Below are positions 36,468 through 46,635 of a DNA stretch of 64,000 nucleotides, in pieces. The notes beneath the pieces were generated by a model, which searched no databases, had not been told where the DNA came from, and saw nothing but the letters and a program-made list of their open reading frames with translations. This stretch comes from Nitrosospira multiformis (GTDB taxonomy: Bacteria; Pseudomonadota; Gammaproteobacteria; Burkholderiales; Nitrosomonadaceae), in NCBI RefSeq assembly GCF_003050865.1, contig NZ_QAOK01000001.1:186001-250000 (forward strand), in the 5' to 3' direction. Position 1 is the stretch's first letter, and each line of letters opens with the position of its first letter. Made by a program: the position numbers and the translations under genes.

Positions 36468-36836
36468 CTACCAGTGTCTTTTGGCGCGATTCCACCGGTA
36501 CAGCCTTCTGGCAAAGGCGTCGTATGCGAGGTGTGAAAGCTGCCGGAGCACGGGCAGCCTAAAAAGGTTGGCCAGCCAGTGCTGACCAGGTGTCTGTGAC
36601 CAGAGTTGTGTGAAGGCATCCACGCCCACGTCAATCCGGCCATCCTGTCTTTTTACGTGCAGTCGCTCGCGCACCTGCTCCAGCGAAGCATCTACTTCTG
36701 CAACGGTTTCCGGCTGCGCATGCACATCGACCCATTCAATGTCCTTGATACCGCATGCTTCCATACGACGGCGCTGCTCTTTTATCCCCGCATTGCAGAC
36801 AGGACATGCACTGTTATAGTAAACCTTGCTGTACAT
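36468..36836 (-). CDS. thiol-disulfide oxidoreductase-like DCC family protein (DUF393)
   Basis: A 122-aa protein of the DCC family. The start VYYNSACPVCNAGIK carries the defining CxxC, although the usual D in DCC is replaced here by NSAC. The LWSQTPGQHWLANLFRLP and C-terminal YDAFARRLYRWN segments are also typical. The family has a predicted thioredoxin-like fold, but its substrates are unknown. It is the last of a run of small minus-strand genes downstream of lgt. Confidence 0.87.
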   Translation of the reverse strand: MYSKVYYNSACPVCNAGIKEQRRRMEACGIKDIEWVDVHAQPETVAEVDASLEQVRERLHVKRQDGRIDVGVDAFTQLWSQTPGQHWLANLFRLPVLRQLSHLAYDAFARRLYRWNRAKRHW

Positions 36837-36902
36837 TTCCGCAGCGCTCTGCCCTACATAGTAATAAATTCAGGCCAAGGTATTCGGGACCGGTGCGAAA
36901 AA

Positions 36903-37256
36903 TCATTCGCAGCGATAAACGACACCCAGCACTGTCGTGTTTGTCGTGCCCTTGCTGCCCCATGCATTCGTATTGGCGGAGTTCTGCACCCAGACGTAGT
37001 TTCCACCCATTTTGGCAGCCCTGTTGCGCAGGTCGTTTCTGGCGCCGATGAGGAGATTCTCATTCGAAGTGTAATCGCCGGTAATCCAGTTGCCCTGGGA
37101 GCCGACCGCGTCACCCAGCGCCTTGCAACTGCCGCTGGGTTTTTCTGTGACAAGCTCAACGGATCTGCCCTCCGGTGTCGTTGAAATCGCCGAACAGCCG
37201 GCAAACAAAACCACTGACAGCAGGCCCGGCAAGGCGATCATCCTTCTCGTGACCAT
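36903..37256 (-). CDS. DUF4156 family lipoprotein
   Basis: A 117-aa lipoprotein. It has a basic start (VTRRM), hydrophobic stretch and a clear lipobox LFAGC (Cys at about 21). After it come GSCKALGDAVGSQ, RNDLRNRAAKMGGNYVWVQ and a C-terminal cysteine in YRCE; the GNYV motif and paired cysteines are family traits. Probably anchored to the outer or inner membrane on the periplasmic side. The function of the family is unknown. An internal ATG six codons on (MIALPG) is an equally good start. Confidence 0.85.
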   Translation of the reverse strand: MVTRRMIALPGLLSVVLFAGCSAISTTPEGRSVELVTEKPSGSCKALGDAVGSQGNWITGDYTSNENLLIGARNDLRNRAAKMGGNYVWVQNSANTNAWGSKGTTNTTVLGVVYRCE

Positions 37257-37305
37257 CTATTTTCTCCTGTTGAAAAATTGCAAATCGCTCCTGGGCTTAT
37301 GTAAA

Positions 37306-37638
37306 TTATGCATGCCTTGGGCCGAACATGATGATTGCCATACCTGCCAGCGCCAGAAGAGAACCTGCCATGTCCCAGGCAGTCGGTCTGACCCCATCAA
37401 TAGCCCACAGCCAAAGTACTGCTACGAAAACGTAAACGCCTCCATAAGCCGCGTATGTACGACCGGCGTCCGTCGGATGAAGCGTGAGAAGCCATGCAAA
37501 CAGTGCAAGGCTTGCAGCAGCAGGAACAAGAAGCCAGGCGCTCCCATCCTGTTTAAGCCAGAGGTAGGGCAGATAGCAACCAACGATCTCGGCAAGCGCT
37601 GTAGCCAGGAAGAGAAACAAGGTCTTCAGCTCAAACAT
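37306..37638 (-). CDS. YnfA family (UPF0060) small membrane protein
   Basis: A 110-aa integral membrane protein with four predicted hydrophobic segments (about 5-25, 32-52, 61-80, 86-106). The family motif [14 protein letters not shown] is at the N terminus and [17 protein letters not shown] in the middle. YnfA resembles small-multidrug-resistance-type transporters in topology. It stands alone between a lipoprotein gene and a START-like protein gene. Confidence 0.94.
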   Translation of the reverse strand: MFELKTLFLFLATALAEIVGCYLPYLWLKQDGSAWLLVPAAASLALFAWLLTLHPTDAGRTYAAYGGVYVFVAVLWLWAIDGVRPTAWDMAGSLLALAGMAIIMFGPRHA

Positions 37639-37698
37639 AGGGTTAATCTATTGCCCTGAAAAATCCACGGGGACAGGTGGATAGCGTGCCTCGCCTGA

Positions 37699-38391
37699 TT
37701 ACTTCCGTCCAGAAGCTGCTTCGGTGGAACGCTTCCTTACTGCATCGAAGAGTTCAGGTATCGCGACGGTGTTCGAAAGGTTGAACACAAAATCCGGAAT
37801 GAGTCCCCCTGGATCGGTAAGCAATGTATAAGTGAGACGCGTGTGGCTGCCATCATCCACGGACTCCACCAGCCAGGAACCCTCGTTGAGCTTGATGCGC
37901 ACCACGCCTTCGACCTCGGGCTTCGCTTCGGGCAGCGCAATCCACTCGACCTTGAAGGCGCTGTCTTTGGGTGTGCCGTCACCTGCCGCCGATCTGCGCG
38001 TCAGCCGGACCTTGAGGGGATAGTCGCGCTCGCTGATAAACGGCGGCGCGATGCGCGCATAGGTGACCATCTCGTTATCGCCGGTACGGCTGAGCACTTC
38101 CGATTCTTTCACGTACGGCATGAATTCCCGGTAATGTTCGAAGTCAACGAGAACATTGAAAACGGCTTCGGGCGGAACTTCCACTTCGGAAACCGCGATT
38201 ACCCGGCGCCCCTCCGTTATGTCCTTCGTAAAAATGACAAGACCGTTTTTGTGATAGGCCTCTGTCCAATCCGGTCCCGGGCTGTTCACCCTGCCTGTCC
38301 TCTCTACTTGGCCCGCCATCAAGCCGGCCGCTTCGCTTGTGACCACAGCAATGACAGCAAGGATGACGGTGAAAGCGGCAATAGGGCGCAT
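37699..38391 (-). CDS. SRPBCC/START-like exported protein
   Basis: A 230-aa protein with a signal peptide (RPIAAFTVILAVIAVVTS, about 2-19) and a START/polyketide-cyclase-like domain (about 45-205). The fold is supported by VPPEAVFNVLVDFEHYREFMP and SERDYPLKVRLTRR, the pattern of ligand-binding SRPBCC proteins. It probably binds a hydrophobic molecule in the periplasm; the ligand is unknown. A methyltransferase gene lies upstream on the same strand. Confidence 0.85.
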   Translation of the reverse strand: MRPIAAFTVILAVIAVVTSEAAGLMAGQVERTGRVNSPGPDWTEAYHKNGLVIFTKDITEGRRVIAVSEVEVPPEAVFNVLVDFEHYREFMPYVKESEVLSRTGDNEMVTYARIAPPFISERDYPLKVRLTRRSAAGDGTPKDSAFKVEWIALPEAKPEVEGVVRIKLNEGSWLVESVDDGSHTRLTYTLLTDPGGLIPDFVFNLSNTVAIPELFDAVRKRSTEAASGRK

Positions 38392-38468
38392 GGCATTCCG
38401 GCTGAAGATGAGATTACGATTTCGCCTCCCGTAGAAATTCTACCCCTATCGCATATCCCGGTCACGTC

Positions 38469-39068
38469 CTAACTGGCTTTAATGAGTCGAATGCTTCGGA
38501 ACCAGCCTCCTGCCAGAAGCGGCTGGTCTGACTCCACTTTCAGTTGCGGAGCACTTGCAAGCACCTCTTCGAAAACGACATCCAGACGCGTCACGATATG
38601 CTGGGACAGCAGGTTCACCGCCCGCCGGAGCACTGCGTTTTCCCCTGGCTTCAGAAATTTATCGAGTATCAGCACGCTGCCGCCCGGTTTCAGTACCCGT
38701 GCTGTTTCTTTCAGACAGGCGCGGGCATCCGGTACGATCGCCAGAATGAGGTGCAGCACCACGTGATCGAAGCAAGCGTCCACGAACGGCAGGGACATGC
38801 TGTCCCCCTGGACGAGGTCTACATGCAGCTTTCCTATCCTGGGTCTTGCCCGCTTCAGCATGGCCGCGGTAAGGTCCAGTCCTACATAATGATGACACGC
38901 TGGAACATGCGGAAGGTCGAGCCCGGTACCGATGCCGCTGATGAGAATGTCGAGATTCTCCTGCCGTGGCAATTGCTCAAGACTGGCCGCCCGCAGTCCC
39001 GTACCCGCCCCGGCGAGCAAGGCATCGTAAAGCGGAGCGATCAGACTGTAGGAACGGCGCAAAGACAT
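38469..39068 (-). CDS. class I SAM-dependent methyltransferase
   Basis: A 199-aa methyltransferase of the UbiE/Methyltransf_11 group. The SAM-binding motif I is ISGIGTGLDLPHVP (about 43-56), motif II includes VQGDSMSLPF (about 85), and the post-I acidic residue is in YVGLDLTAAM. Neither substrate nor pathway can be inferred. It lies 24 bp downstream of lgt on the same strand and may be co-transcribed with it. Confidence 0.88.
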   Translation of the reverse strand: MSLRRSYSLIAPLYDALLAGAGTGLRAASLEQLPRQENLDILISGIGTGLDLPHVPACHHYVGLDLTAAMLKRARPRIGKLHVDLVQGDSMSLPFVDACFDHVVLHLILAIVPDARACLKETARVLKPGGSVLILDKFLKPGENAVLRRAVNLLSQHIVTRLDVVFEEVLASAPQLKVESDQPLLAGGWFRSIRLIKAS

Positions 39069-39092
39069 ACAAAATTGTCTAATTGTCTATTT

Positions 39093-39956
39093 CTATTTGC
39101 TGCCGCGCTTGCCCGCGATTGCGGCTTTGGTGGTTTTGCCAGCTTTGCTGGCTTTCCCCCCGGGGGACACAGGGGCCTGGGTACGATAAGCCCAGACCAG
39201 CATGATTACCCCGGCGAGGATCATGGGTAGCGACAGCCACTGCCCCATGCTGATACCCAGCGTCATCATGCCCATGAAACCTTCGTCCGGCTCACGGAAA
39301 AACTCCGCAAACGAGCGGAATACACCATAACCGATCAGAAATACTCCGGAAACCGCTCCAACCGGTCTCGGCCTCGCGGAATAAATCCACATCAATGTAA
39401 AAAACACCAACCCTTCCAGAGCAAACTCGTACAGTTGGGAAGGATGACGCGGAACATTGTCGACATACGGAAAAATCATGCCCCAAGGCACATCGGTGGG
39501 CCGCCCCCATAACTCGGCATTGATAAAGTTGCCGATGCGCCCCGCCCCTAGCCCCAGCGGCACCAATGGAGCGATGAAATCCGTCACGGCGAGCCAACGC
39601 AGGTGATATTTGCGGGCCAACAGGGCCATGGCGGCTATCACTCCGAGAAAACCGCCATGAAATGACATCCCGCCTTGCCAGACGGCAAAGATTTCCAGAG
39701 GATGCTCCAGATAATAGCCGAACTGATAAAAAAATATGTGACCCAGGCGGCCGCCCACAATCACGCCGAGCACACCGTAAAACAGCATATCGTCCAGCAT
39801 GCTGATAGTGAACGCCCCCTCGGGATTTCGTTTAATGCGGTAGCGCCCCAGCAGAATGAAGCAAGCGAATCCGATGAGATACATGAGCCCGTACCATCGA
39901 ACCGCGAGCGGTCCGAGTTGAACGGCAATGGGATCAATCTGGGGATGAACTAGCAT
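39093..39956 (-). CDS. lgt: prolipoprotein diacylglyceryl transferase
   Basis: Transfers diacylglycerol from phosphatidylglycerol to the lipobox cysteine of prolipoproteins, in the inner membrane. The protein is 287 aa with about seven membrane segments. Diagnostic stretches are [11 protein letters not shown] (about 20), [13 protein letters not shown] (about 94-106) and the signature [18 protein letters not shown] (about 136-153). The C-terminal tail (about 268-287) is Lys/Gly-rich. Start at the ATG at 39956. It faces ilvD across 317 bp. Confidence 0.97.
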   Translation of the reverse strand: MLVHPQIDPIAVQLGPLAVRWYGLMYLIGFACFILLGRYRIKRNPEGAFTISMLDDMLFYGVLGVIVGGRLGHIFFYQFGYYLEHPLEIFAVWQGGMSFHGGFLGVIAAMALLARKYHLRWLAVTDFIAPLVPLGLGAGRIGNFINAELWGRPTDVPWGMIFPYVDNVPRHPSQLYEFALEGLVFFTLMWIYSARPRPVGAVSGVFLIGYGVFRSFAEFFREPDEGFMGMMTLGISMGQWLSLPMILAGVIMLVWAYRTQAPVSPGGKASKAGKTTKAAIAGKRGSK

Positions 39957-40273
39957 GGGCTTGCATTTTTTTCAGGTAAAATAGCTTGTTTATCGAGCGC
40001 AGCATTAAAACATCATACCGGCGAAAATCGGCAGGGAAAGCAGAAGCCCTTCCTGGCGGGAGAGTTGGGCAGGAATGAAATGACGAGTCTCGTTTTCCCC
40101 TCATTATACATACGGCAACGATTATTCACCGCGGAGAACGCGGAAAAGAGCGACTTTGAACTGCTTTTTCTTTCCTCGCAGCTTCGCAGGTGCCTCGATC
40201 ACCTTTTCCCCTGACTACCGGAATTCGCCAGAATTTGCCTGCATTCCCGTTTTTTCAATTCAAGGAGTAATTC
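39957..40273. other. divergent intergenic region lgt / ilvD
   Basis: A 317-bp region that should carry the promoters of lgt and ilvD. I see an AAGGAG ribosome site before ilvD but no leader-peptide attenuator or riboswitch I can support. Confidence 0.5.
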
Positions 40274-41947
40274 ATGTCAGATAACCAGCGCAGCCGGGCA
40301 ATCACTCAGGGGGCGGAACGTACCCCCAACCGCGCGATGCTGCGGGCTGTAGGTTTCGGCGACAACGATTTCGACAAACCCATCGTCGGCGTGGCCAATG
40401 GCTTTTCCACCATCACACCCTGCAACAAGGGATTGAACGAGCTGGCGCTGGATGCCGAGCATGCATTGCAACAGGCGGGCGCGATGCCCCAGATGTTCGG
40501 TACCATCACCGTTTCCGATGGTATCTCCATGGGAACGGAAGGCATGAAGTATTCACTGGTATCCCGCGAAGTCATTGCCGATTCGATTGAAACAGCGGTG
40601 CAGGCCGAAAGCATGGACGGCGTGATCGCCATCGGGGGCTGTGACAAGAACATGCCGGGCGCAATGATGGCTATGGCGCGCATGAATGTTCCCGCAATTT
40701 TTGTTTATGGCGGAACGATCAAACCGGGTCATTATAAAGGAAAGGATCTCACCATTGTCAGTGCTTTCGAAGCGGTCGGACAGTACACCTCCCATAAGAT
40801 AGACGCGAAAGAACTGCTCGAAGTGGAGCGCCACGCCTGTCCCGGAGCGGGCTCCTGTGGAGGCATGTACACGGCCAATACGATGTCGTCCGCTTTCGAA
40901 GCGATGGGCATGAGCCTCCCCTATTCTTCCACGATGGCTGCGGAGGATGGCGAGAAGCGCACCAGCGCGGCACATTCAGCGGAAGTGCTCGTGGATGCAA
41001 TCAGGAAACAGATTCGTCCGCGCGACATCATTACCCGCAAGTCCGTTGAAAACGCGATCGCGGTGATCATGGCCGTAGGGGGTTCCACCAATGCTGTTTT
41101 GCATTTCCTCGCCATTGCCCATGCCGCCGAAGTGACCCTCACGATCGATGATTTTGAACGCATGCGCGGCAAAGTGCCGGTACTGTGCAATCTCAAACCC
41201 TCGGGACGATACGTAGCCACCGACCTGCACAAGGCAGGGGGCATTCCCCAGGTAATGAAAATGCTGCTCGATCACGGCCTGCTGCATGGCGACTGCATCA
41301 CCATCAGCGGGCAGACCATTACCGAGATATTGAAGGATGTGCCGTCAGAGCCTCGCAAGGATCAGGATGTCATCCGCCAGTGGGACAACCCGTTGTACGC
41401 CCAGGGCCACCTCGCCATACTCAAGGGTAATCTCGCCACAGAAGGGTGCGTAGCGAAAATCACCGGGGTGAAAACACCAAAAATTACCGGACCGGCACGG
41501 GTATTCGACTCGGAAGAAGCCTGCATGGCAGCCATCCTTGCGCGCGAGATCCAGCCTGGTGACGTGGTGGTGATACGCTATGAGGGCCCCAAAGGCGGTC
41601 CGGGCATGCGGGAAATGCTGTCTCCCACTTCTGCGCTCATTGGCGAGGGACTCGGAGATTCGGTGGGCCTGATCACCGATGGACGGTTCTCCGGGGGCAC
41701 CTATGGAATGGTGGTTGGACACGTGGCACCGGAGGCGTTTGTAGGCGGCACCATTGCGCTGGTGCGGGAAGGCGATTCGATCACCATAGACGCCGAGCAA
41801 CGGCTACTGCAGCTCAACGTTCCTGGAGATGAGCTGGCCCGGCGCCGGGCTGAATGGCAACCGCCCCATCCGCGCTACACACGAGGAGTGCTCGCTAAAT
41901 ATTCGAAGCTCGTCTCGAGTGCCAGCCGGGGAGCGATCACCGACTAA
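40274..41947 (+). CDS. ilvD: dihydroxy-acid dehydratase
   Basis: Branched-chain amino acid synthesis, 2,3-dihydroxy-3-methylbutanoate to 2-oxoisovalerate; an Fe-S dehydratase. The protein is 557 aa. Cluster cysteines appear in NPCN-like TPCNKG (about 56-61), [10 protein letters not shown] (about 118-127) and [17 protein letters not shown] (about 193-209). The catalytic-site region near the C terminus is [12 protein letters not shown] (about 475). A good AAGGAG lies before the ATG. It is followed 24 bp later by a thioredoxin-domain protein gene; the pair may be co-transcribed. Confidence 0.97.
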   Translation: MSDNQRSRAITQGAERTPNRAMLRAVGFGDNDFDKPIVGVANGFSTITPCNKGLNELALDAEHALQQAGAMPQMFGTITVSDGISMGTEGMKYSLVSREVIADSIETAVQAESMDGVIAIGGCDKNMPGAMMAMARMNVPAIFVYGGTIKPGHYKGKDLTIVSAFEAVGQYTSHKIDAKELLEVERHACPGAGSCGGMYTANTMSSAFEAMGMSLPYSSTMAAEDGEKRTSAAHSAEVLVDAIRKQIRPRDIITRKSVENAIAVIMAVGGSTNAVLHFLAIAHAAEVTLTIDDFERMRGKVPVLCNLKPSGRYVATDLHKAGGIPQVMKMLLDHGLLHGDCITISGQTITEILKDVPSEPRKDQDVIRQWDNPLYAQGHLAILKGNLATEGCVAKITGVKTPKITGPARVFDSEEACMAAILAREIQPGDVVVIRYEGPKGGPGMREMLSPTSALIGEGLGDSVGLITDGRFSGGTYGMVVGHVAPEAFVGGTIALVREGDSITIDAEQRLLQLNVPGDELARRRAEWQPPHPRYTRGVLAKYSKLVSSASRGAITD

Positions 41948-41971
41948 CCTGTTCTTTCCCACTACAAAGCC

Positions 41972-44074
41972 ATGCTCAATCATCTTGCCGGTGAAACCAG
42001 CCCCTACCTGCTGCAACATGCAGACAATCCTGTCGCCTGGTATCCCTGGGGAGAAGAAGCGCTGACGCTTGCCCGCACGCAAGACAGGCCGATCCTGCTA
42101 TCCGTCGGCTACTCTGCCTGCCACTGGTGCCATGTGATGGCGCACGAGTGCTTCGAGGATGTGGAAGTCGCCGAAGTCATGAACCGGTACTTCATCAATA
42201 TCAAGGTGGATCGCGAGGAACGCCCGGATATCGATCAGATTTATCAGACCGCGCTCTACATGCTGACACAGCGCAACGGCGGCTGGCCTCTCACGCTTTT
42301 TCTGACGCCCGATCAAAAGCCATTCTTCGGCGGCACCTATTTTCCCAAAACGATGCGTCACGATCTGCCGGGTTTCCTCGATTTATTGCCACGGGTGGCG
42401 GAAACTTACCGCGTTCGCCGCCCCGAGATCGAACGCCAGAGTGCATCGCTGCTCAAATCCTTCGCCGATATGCTGCCATCAAAAGCACCGGAGGCTCCGG
42501 TATTTTCTGAGCGTCCACTGGAACAGGCACTGGCTGAGTTGAAGAACCGGTTTGACTTCGAAAATGGTGGTTTCGGCGAGGCGCCGAAGTTCCTGCACCT
42601 GACCGAACTGGATTTCTGTTTGCGGCGCTACTTCACTGCCGGCAATAGCGAGGCATTGCACATGGCCACGCTGACATTGGAGAAAATGGCGGAAGGCGGC
42701 ATCTACGACCAAGTGGGCGGTGGGTTCTATCGTTACAGTACCGACAAGCAGTGGCAGATTCCGCATTTCGAAAAAATGCTTTATGACAATGGGCCCCTGC
42801 TGCATCTCTATGCGGATGCCTGGATCGCGTCCGGAAATCCGCTGTTTGCCCAGATTGTGGAAGAAACCGCTACCTGGGTCATGCGCGAAATGCAGCCAGG
42901 ATATGAAGCGGATGAAAAGAGAACGGGAGCCGGCTACTGGTCGACTCTGGATGCCGACTCGGAAAACGTCGAAGGCAAGTTCTACGTATGGGATCGCAGT
43001 GAGGCGTCCCACATTCTTTCACGTCGTGAATATGCCGTAGCCGCCGATTACTATGGTCTGTCCCAGGGAGCGAACTTCGGGAACAGACACTGGCATCTGG
43101 CAGTGACCCAATCGCTGCCCGAGATAGCTAAAAACTTCGGCGTCCCCTACGCAAACGCACGACAATGGCTTGAATCAGCGCGCAAGAAGCTGCTTGCACA
43201 GCGCCAGCGTCGCGTTCTTCCCGGGCGGGATGAGAAAACCCTGACCAGCTGGAATGGACTGATGATCAAGGGCATGGCTCGGGCCGGACGCATATTCGGT
43301 CGCGACGACTGGGTGCGCTCGGCTATCCGTGCAGTGGATTTCATTCGTTCCACCCTCTGGGAAAACGGACGCCTGCTGGCAACCTGGAAGGACGGAAATG
43401 GACATCTCAATGCCTATCTCGACGATTACGCTTTCCTGCTGGACGGATTACTGGAACTGATGCAGACAACGTTCCGCCCTGTGGATCTCGATTTCGCCAT
43501 TGCGCTGGCCGACGTTCTTCTTGACCAGTTTGAAGACAAGGAAGCTGGCGGTTTTTTCTTTACCAGCCATGATCATGAAAATCTGATCCATCGTCCCAAG
43601 CCTGGTTATGACCATGCTACACCATCCGGCAACGGCGTCGCGATCTATACTCTTCAGCGCATGGGTTATCTGCTGGGGGAATTCCGTTATCTGCACGCGG
43701 CAGAACGCGCGCTGCAACTCTTCTACCCTGCCCTGATCCGGCATCCCGACTCCTGTTGCAGCCTGCTTCTGGCGCTTGAGCAGTGGCTCTTACCTCCCAC
43801 CGTTGTCATACTGCGGGGAAAAGCGGACGCGATGGTGAGATGGGAAAACGCCTTGCGTCAGCGCGCCCCCATCGCTCTTGTGCTTGCGCTGCCAGTTGAT
43901 GGCGGGGTGCCAGCAACGCTGCCGCCGAGTCTTGCCAAGCCCCTTCCGTCAGGGATCGGTGTCAACGCCTGGGTCTGTCATGGCGTTAAGTGCTTACCGG
44001 AAATCACTGACTTGCAGGAATTGCTGCGTATCAGCGAAATTCGAGGTAAGATAAGATCCCTTTTCTATAATTAA
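41972..44074 (+). CDS. thioredoxin domain-containing protein (DUF255, YyaL/SPATA20-like)
   Basis: A 700-aa cytosolic protein. It has an N-terminal thioredoxin-like domain (about 1-170) starting MLNHLAGETSPYLLQHADNP and holding CHWCHVM (about 47-53) and VDREERPDI, then an (alpha/alpha) toroid region resembling glycosidases or cellobiose 2-epimerases (GGIYDQVGGGFYRYSTD, about 237). This is the full two-domain architecture and length of the YyaL family, whose biochemical role is poorly known. It probably shares a transcript with ilvD. Confidence 0.94.
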   Translation: MLNHLAGETSPYLLQHADNPVAWYPWGEEALTLARTQDRPILLSVGYSACHWCHVMAHECFEDVEVAEVMNRYFINIKVDREERPDIDQIYQTALYMLTQRNGGWPLTLFLTPDQKPFFGGTYFPKTMRHDLPGFLDLLPRVAETYRVRRPEIERQSASLLKSFADMLPSKAPEAPVFSERPLEQALAELKNRFDFENGGFGEAPKFLHLTELDFCLRRYFTAGNSEALHMATLTLEKMAEGGIYDQVGGGFYRYSTDKQWQIPHFEKMLYDNGPLLHLYADAWIASGNPLFAQIVEETATWVMREMQPGYEADEKRTGAGYWSTLDADSENVEGKFYVWDRSEASHILSRREYAVAADYYGLSQGANFGNRHWHLAVTQSLPEIAKNFGVPYANARQWLESARKKLLAQRQRRVLPGRDEKTLTSWNGLMIKGMARAGRIFGRDDWVRSAIRAVDFIRSTLWENGRLLATWKDGNGHLNAYLDDYAFLLDGLLELMQTTFRPVDLDFAIALADVLLDQFEDKEAGGFFFTSHDHENLIHRPKPGYDHATPSGNGVAIYTLQRMGYLLGEFRYLHAAERALQLFYPALIRHPDSCCSLLLALEQWLLPPTVVILRGKADAMVRWENALRQRAPIALVLALPVDGGVPATLPPSLAKPLPSGIGVNAWVCHGVKCLPEITDLQELLRISEIRGKIRSLFYN

Positions 44075-44095
44075 CGGATAAAAGGAGTGTGTGTA

Positions 44096-44404
44096 ATGAA
44101 AGCTGTCTGGATGGGAATGGTTGCGGCATCAGCTTTGTTGGTTGTCGGTACCGCGCAGGCGAGCCCCGATTTAGCGAAAAGCAGCGGTTGCCTGAATTGT
44201 CATATGGTGGACAAAAAACTGGTCGGGCCTGCATTGAAGGATATAGCGGCCAAGTATAAGGCTGACCCGAAAGCCGTGGACTATCTGGCAGGAAAAATCC
44301 AGAAAGGAAGCCAGGGAGTTTGGGGACCTGTTCCCATGCCGCCAAATGCAAAGGTTAACGAGGCAGATGCCAAGACTCTGGCACAGTGGATTCTGACCCA
44401 ATAA
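44096..44404 (+). CDS. small periplasmic cytochrome c (c-552/c8 type)
   Basis: A 102-aa monohaem cytochrome. Signal peptide MKAVWMGMVAASALLVVG with cleavage near AQAS gives a mature form of about 80 aa. The haem site is CLNCH (about 31-35) and the axial methionine lies in VPMPPN (about 79-84). This matches the short class I cytochrome c-552 that, in ammonia oxidisers, carries electrons from the membrane cytochromes to terminal oxidase. The ATG at 44096 has AAAGGAG upstream. A strong terminator follows. Confidence 0.94.
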   Translation: MKAVWMGMVAASALLVVGTAQASPDLAKSSGCLNCHMVDKKLVGPALKDIAAKYKADPKAVDYLAGKIQKGSQGVWGPVPMPPNAKVNEADAKTLAQWILTQ

Positions 44405-44417
44405 GTCCAGGTCCGCT

Positions 44418-44445
44418 AAAAAAGCCGGCAAGTGCCGGCTTTTTT
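44418..44445 (+). terminator. intrinsic terminator after cytochrome c
   Basis: AAAAAAGCCGGC (44418-44429) pairs perfectly with 44434-44445 around the loop AAGT, ending in six T. It lies 14 bp after the cytochrome stop. Confidence 0.94.
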
Positions 44446-44471
44446 ATTTTGCTTGCCCCTGCCAAAAGTAC

Positions 44472-45227
44472 ATGAACTGGTTTGCAACCAACTTCGCAAG
44501 CGCATTTCTTCTCCCCCCGTTCAACCTTATTTTACTGGGCGTCGCAGGCATCCTGCTCCTGAAACGCCGACAGGGAACAGGTATGACATTGGTAGCTGCC
44601 GCACTTGCTCTGCTTTACCTTCTTTCCATTCCGATCGTCGCGGACGCCCTGTTGCAGGTACTGGAGGCGTCCCCGGAAAAGAACCTGCCTGACGACAGCA
44701 TACAAGCCATCGTCGTGCTGGGTGGAGGAACCTACTATTATGCGCCCGAATATGACGATCATACCGTCGGCAGATACACGCTGGAACGTGTTCGCTATGC
44801 GGCGAAGATGTATCGTGCAACTTGCAAACCGATGCTGGCCGCAGGAGGCGCCCCTCTCGGTAATCGCTCATCCGAAGCCATGCAGATGAAGGCAGTGCTG
44901 GAAGAGGAGTTTCTCGTTCCAGTCGAGTGGGTAGAGGAAGCATCGAGCAATACCCGGGAAAACGCCTACAAGAGCTTTGCCATCCTGCAAAAACAGGGTA
45001 TCCGCCAGATCGCGCTTGTCACCCATGCGTGGCACATGCCGAGAGCGGCGCGCGAATTCGAACAGGCCGGATTCGAGGTTACTCCTGCTGCCACAGGATA
45101 CACGCGGCGTTACAAGACCGATCTGCTTACATTCATTCCAAACGCCGGTGCGCTCCTCAAAAGCAGCCTGTTCTTCCACGAGGTCATTGGCATGTTGTGG
45201 TACCGCCTGACGCCTGCGCCGGATTGA
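44472..45227 (+). CDS. YdcF/ElyC family membrane protein (DUF218)
   Basis: A 251-aa inner-membrane protein. Two N-terminal hydrophobic segments (about 8-26 and 36-60) precede a DUF218 domain (about 80-235) with IVVLGGGTYYYAPEYDD, SNTRENAYKS (about 160) and ALVTHAWHMPRA (about 178-189), all family hallmarks. Relatives such as ElyC and SanA act on cell-envelope polymers; the exact reaction is unknown. Confidence 0.92.
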   Translation: MNWFATNFASAFLLPPFNLILLGVAGILLLKRRQGTGMTLVAAALALLYLLSIPIVADALLQVLEASPEKNLPDDSIQAIVVLGGGTYYYAPEYDDHTVGRYTLERVRYAAKMYRATCKPMLAAGGAPLGNRSSEAMQMKAVLEEEFLVPVEWVEEASSNTRENAYKSFAILQKQGIRQIALVTHAWHMPRAAREFEQAGFEVTPAATGYTRRYKTDLLTFIPNAGALLKSSLFFHEVIGMLWYRLTPAPD

Positions 45228-45294
45228 GGGTCACTACACTCGGCATGGTAGGAAGTCGCTAAAATAGCGTAATCGAATTCTGGAAAGGAGCGGC

Positions 45295-45711
45295 ATGAAA
45301 GCACGCGTCAAATGGCAGAGCGAAGCAAGTTTCCTGGGCGAATCAGGCAGCGGTCATACAGTACTGATGGATGGACCGCCGGAATCAGGGGGCAGGAACC
45401 GTGGACCCCGCCCGATGGAGATGCTGTTGATGGGAACCGGGGGCTGCGCAGCTTTTGATGTTGTGCTGATTCTGAAAAAAGGCCGCCAGGATATCTGCGA
45501 TTGTGAGGTGCGCATTGAAGCGGAACGGGCCGAACGAGAGCCGAAAGTGTTTACCCGCATTCACTTCCATTTCATCGTGACCGGAAAAAAACTGAATCCG
45601 CAACAGGTAGAACGCGCAATCAGCTTGTCCGCTGAAAAATACTGTTCCGCATCGATCATGCTGGCCAAAACAGCAGAACTGACCCACGATTTTGAAATCG
45701 TGGAAGCGTGA
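45295..45711 (+). CDS. OsmC family protein
   Basis: A 138-aa OsmC/Ohr-like protein. The first active-site cysteine is in GTGGCAAFDVV (about 48) and the second in SAEKYCSAS (about 118), the pair used for thiol-dependent reduction of organic peroxides. The sequence fits the YhfA/OsmC subgroup rather than Ohr. GAAAGGAG precedes the ATG. It is convergent with coq7. Confidence 0.92.
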   Translation: MKARVKWQSEASFLGESGSGHTVLMDGPPESGGRNRGPRPMEMLLMGTGGCAAFDVVLILKKGRQDICDCEVRIEAERAEREPKVFTRIHFHFIVTGKKLNPQQVERAISLSAEKYCSASIMLAKTAELTHDFEIVEA

Positions 45712-45753
45712 AGCCTTCGCCCCTCAGTATTGGCTTTAGACCTGCTATATTCG

Positions 45754-46380
45754 TTAGACCCAATAGGCAGTCCGGGTCATCACCGATGACGCCATCTTCA
45801 TCACCAGTTTCACCGGCATCGGCAGTTCGGCGCCGCCATTCGCCATGGCGGTAGTGGCGTGTCCGGCCTCATCGATCTGCATCTGGGTCACAATGGCGCG
45901 GCTCTTCTCGTCGGCGTGGGGCAAACGGCTCAGGTGCCCCCCGAGATGAGCGGACACCTGACGTTCGGTTTCCGCAAGAAACCCCAGGTTCCACTTGTCG
46001 CCCAGCAATCCGGCGAAAGCGCCAATGGCAAATGAACCGCCATACCATAATGGATTCAATAGACTCTTGCGTCCGCTCAATTCGTTAATGCGCCGTTCCG
46101 TCCAGGCAAGATGCTCGGTTTCCTCGCGTGCCGCCTGGGCAAGTGTCTGCTGGACCTCGGCATCCCGCGCCGTCAGCGCTTGGCCCTGATAAAGGGCTTG
46201 CGCGCAGATCTCGCCCACGTGGTTGACACGCATCAGTGCCGCCGATTCGCTTTTCTCCAGATCATTCAGTTCCGCCTCCGCCAACTGGGTTCCGGGCACT
46301 GGCCGCAGTGTCTGCGCCGGAGTCAACAAGGTGCGCAGCGCGTGGTCGAAACCAATAATGAGTTTGTCAAGATTGGGCAT
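45754..46380 (-). CDS. coq7: 2-polyprenyl-3-methyl-6-methoxy-1,4-benzoquinone monooxygenase
   Basis: Hydroxylation step of ubiquinone biosynthesis. The protein is 208 aa, in the normal range. It is a di-iron carboxylate enzyme: E ([15 protein letters not shown], about 48-62), [13 protein letters not shown] (about 90) and a third ligand helix with QIDEAGHA near residue 178. Homology begins at [11 protein letters not shown], so the ATG at 46380 is the start although the frame is open to 46608. A degenerate copy of the glcF 3' end lies 53 bp upstream. Confidence 0.95.
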   Translation of the reverse strand: MPNLDKLIIGFDHALRTLLTPAQTLRPVPGTQLAEAELNDLEKSESAALMRVNHVGEICAQALYQGQALTARDAEVQQTLAQAAREETEHLAWTERRINELSGRKSLLNPLWYGGSFAIGAFAGLLGDKWNLGFLAETERQVSAHLGGHLSRLPHADEKSRAIVTQMQIDEAGHATTAMANGGAELPMPVKLVMKMASSVMTRTAYWV

Positions 46381-46432
46381 AAGATTCTCTGAGAAAGAAA
46401 GCAATGAAAACGGTAAGAATGATAACGCTGCC

Positions 46433-46491
46433 ATTTCTGCAATTGTATACCCATTCGCCCTGTTGTTAACGTGGCAAGGTGAGTGACTTCG
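46433..46491 (-). repeat. decayed copy of the glcF 3' end (copy A)
   Basis: A 59-bp segment that matches the last codons of glcF (47708-47766) at about 47 of 59 positions and in the same orientation. On the minus strand it reads [19 protein letters not shown], against EVIHPVTLIARQMGMQSLK in glcF. It lies 1275 bp from the glcF copy, and the dehydratase gene lies between the two. Confidence 0.75.
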
Positions 46492-46635
46492 GATATTCTC
46501 AACCCCTGGTTCCACTCGCCATGCTTTTTTCAAATTCACTACCGCCAATTCTCCAATCAACAAAGTCTTCAGCTTTGGTCTGAAAGACCGTTTATGATGT
46601 ATTCTCATGGTTCAGCTCGACCGAAGATCGTATAA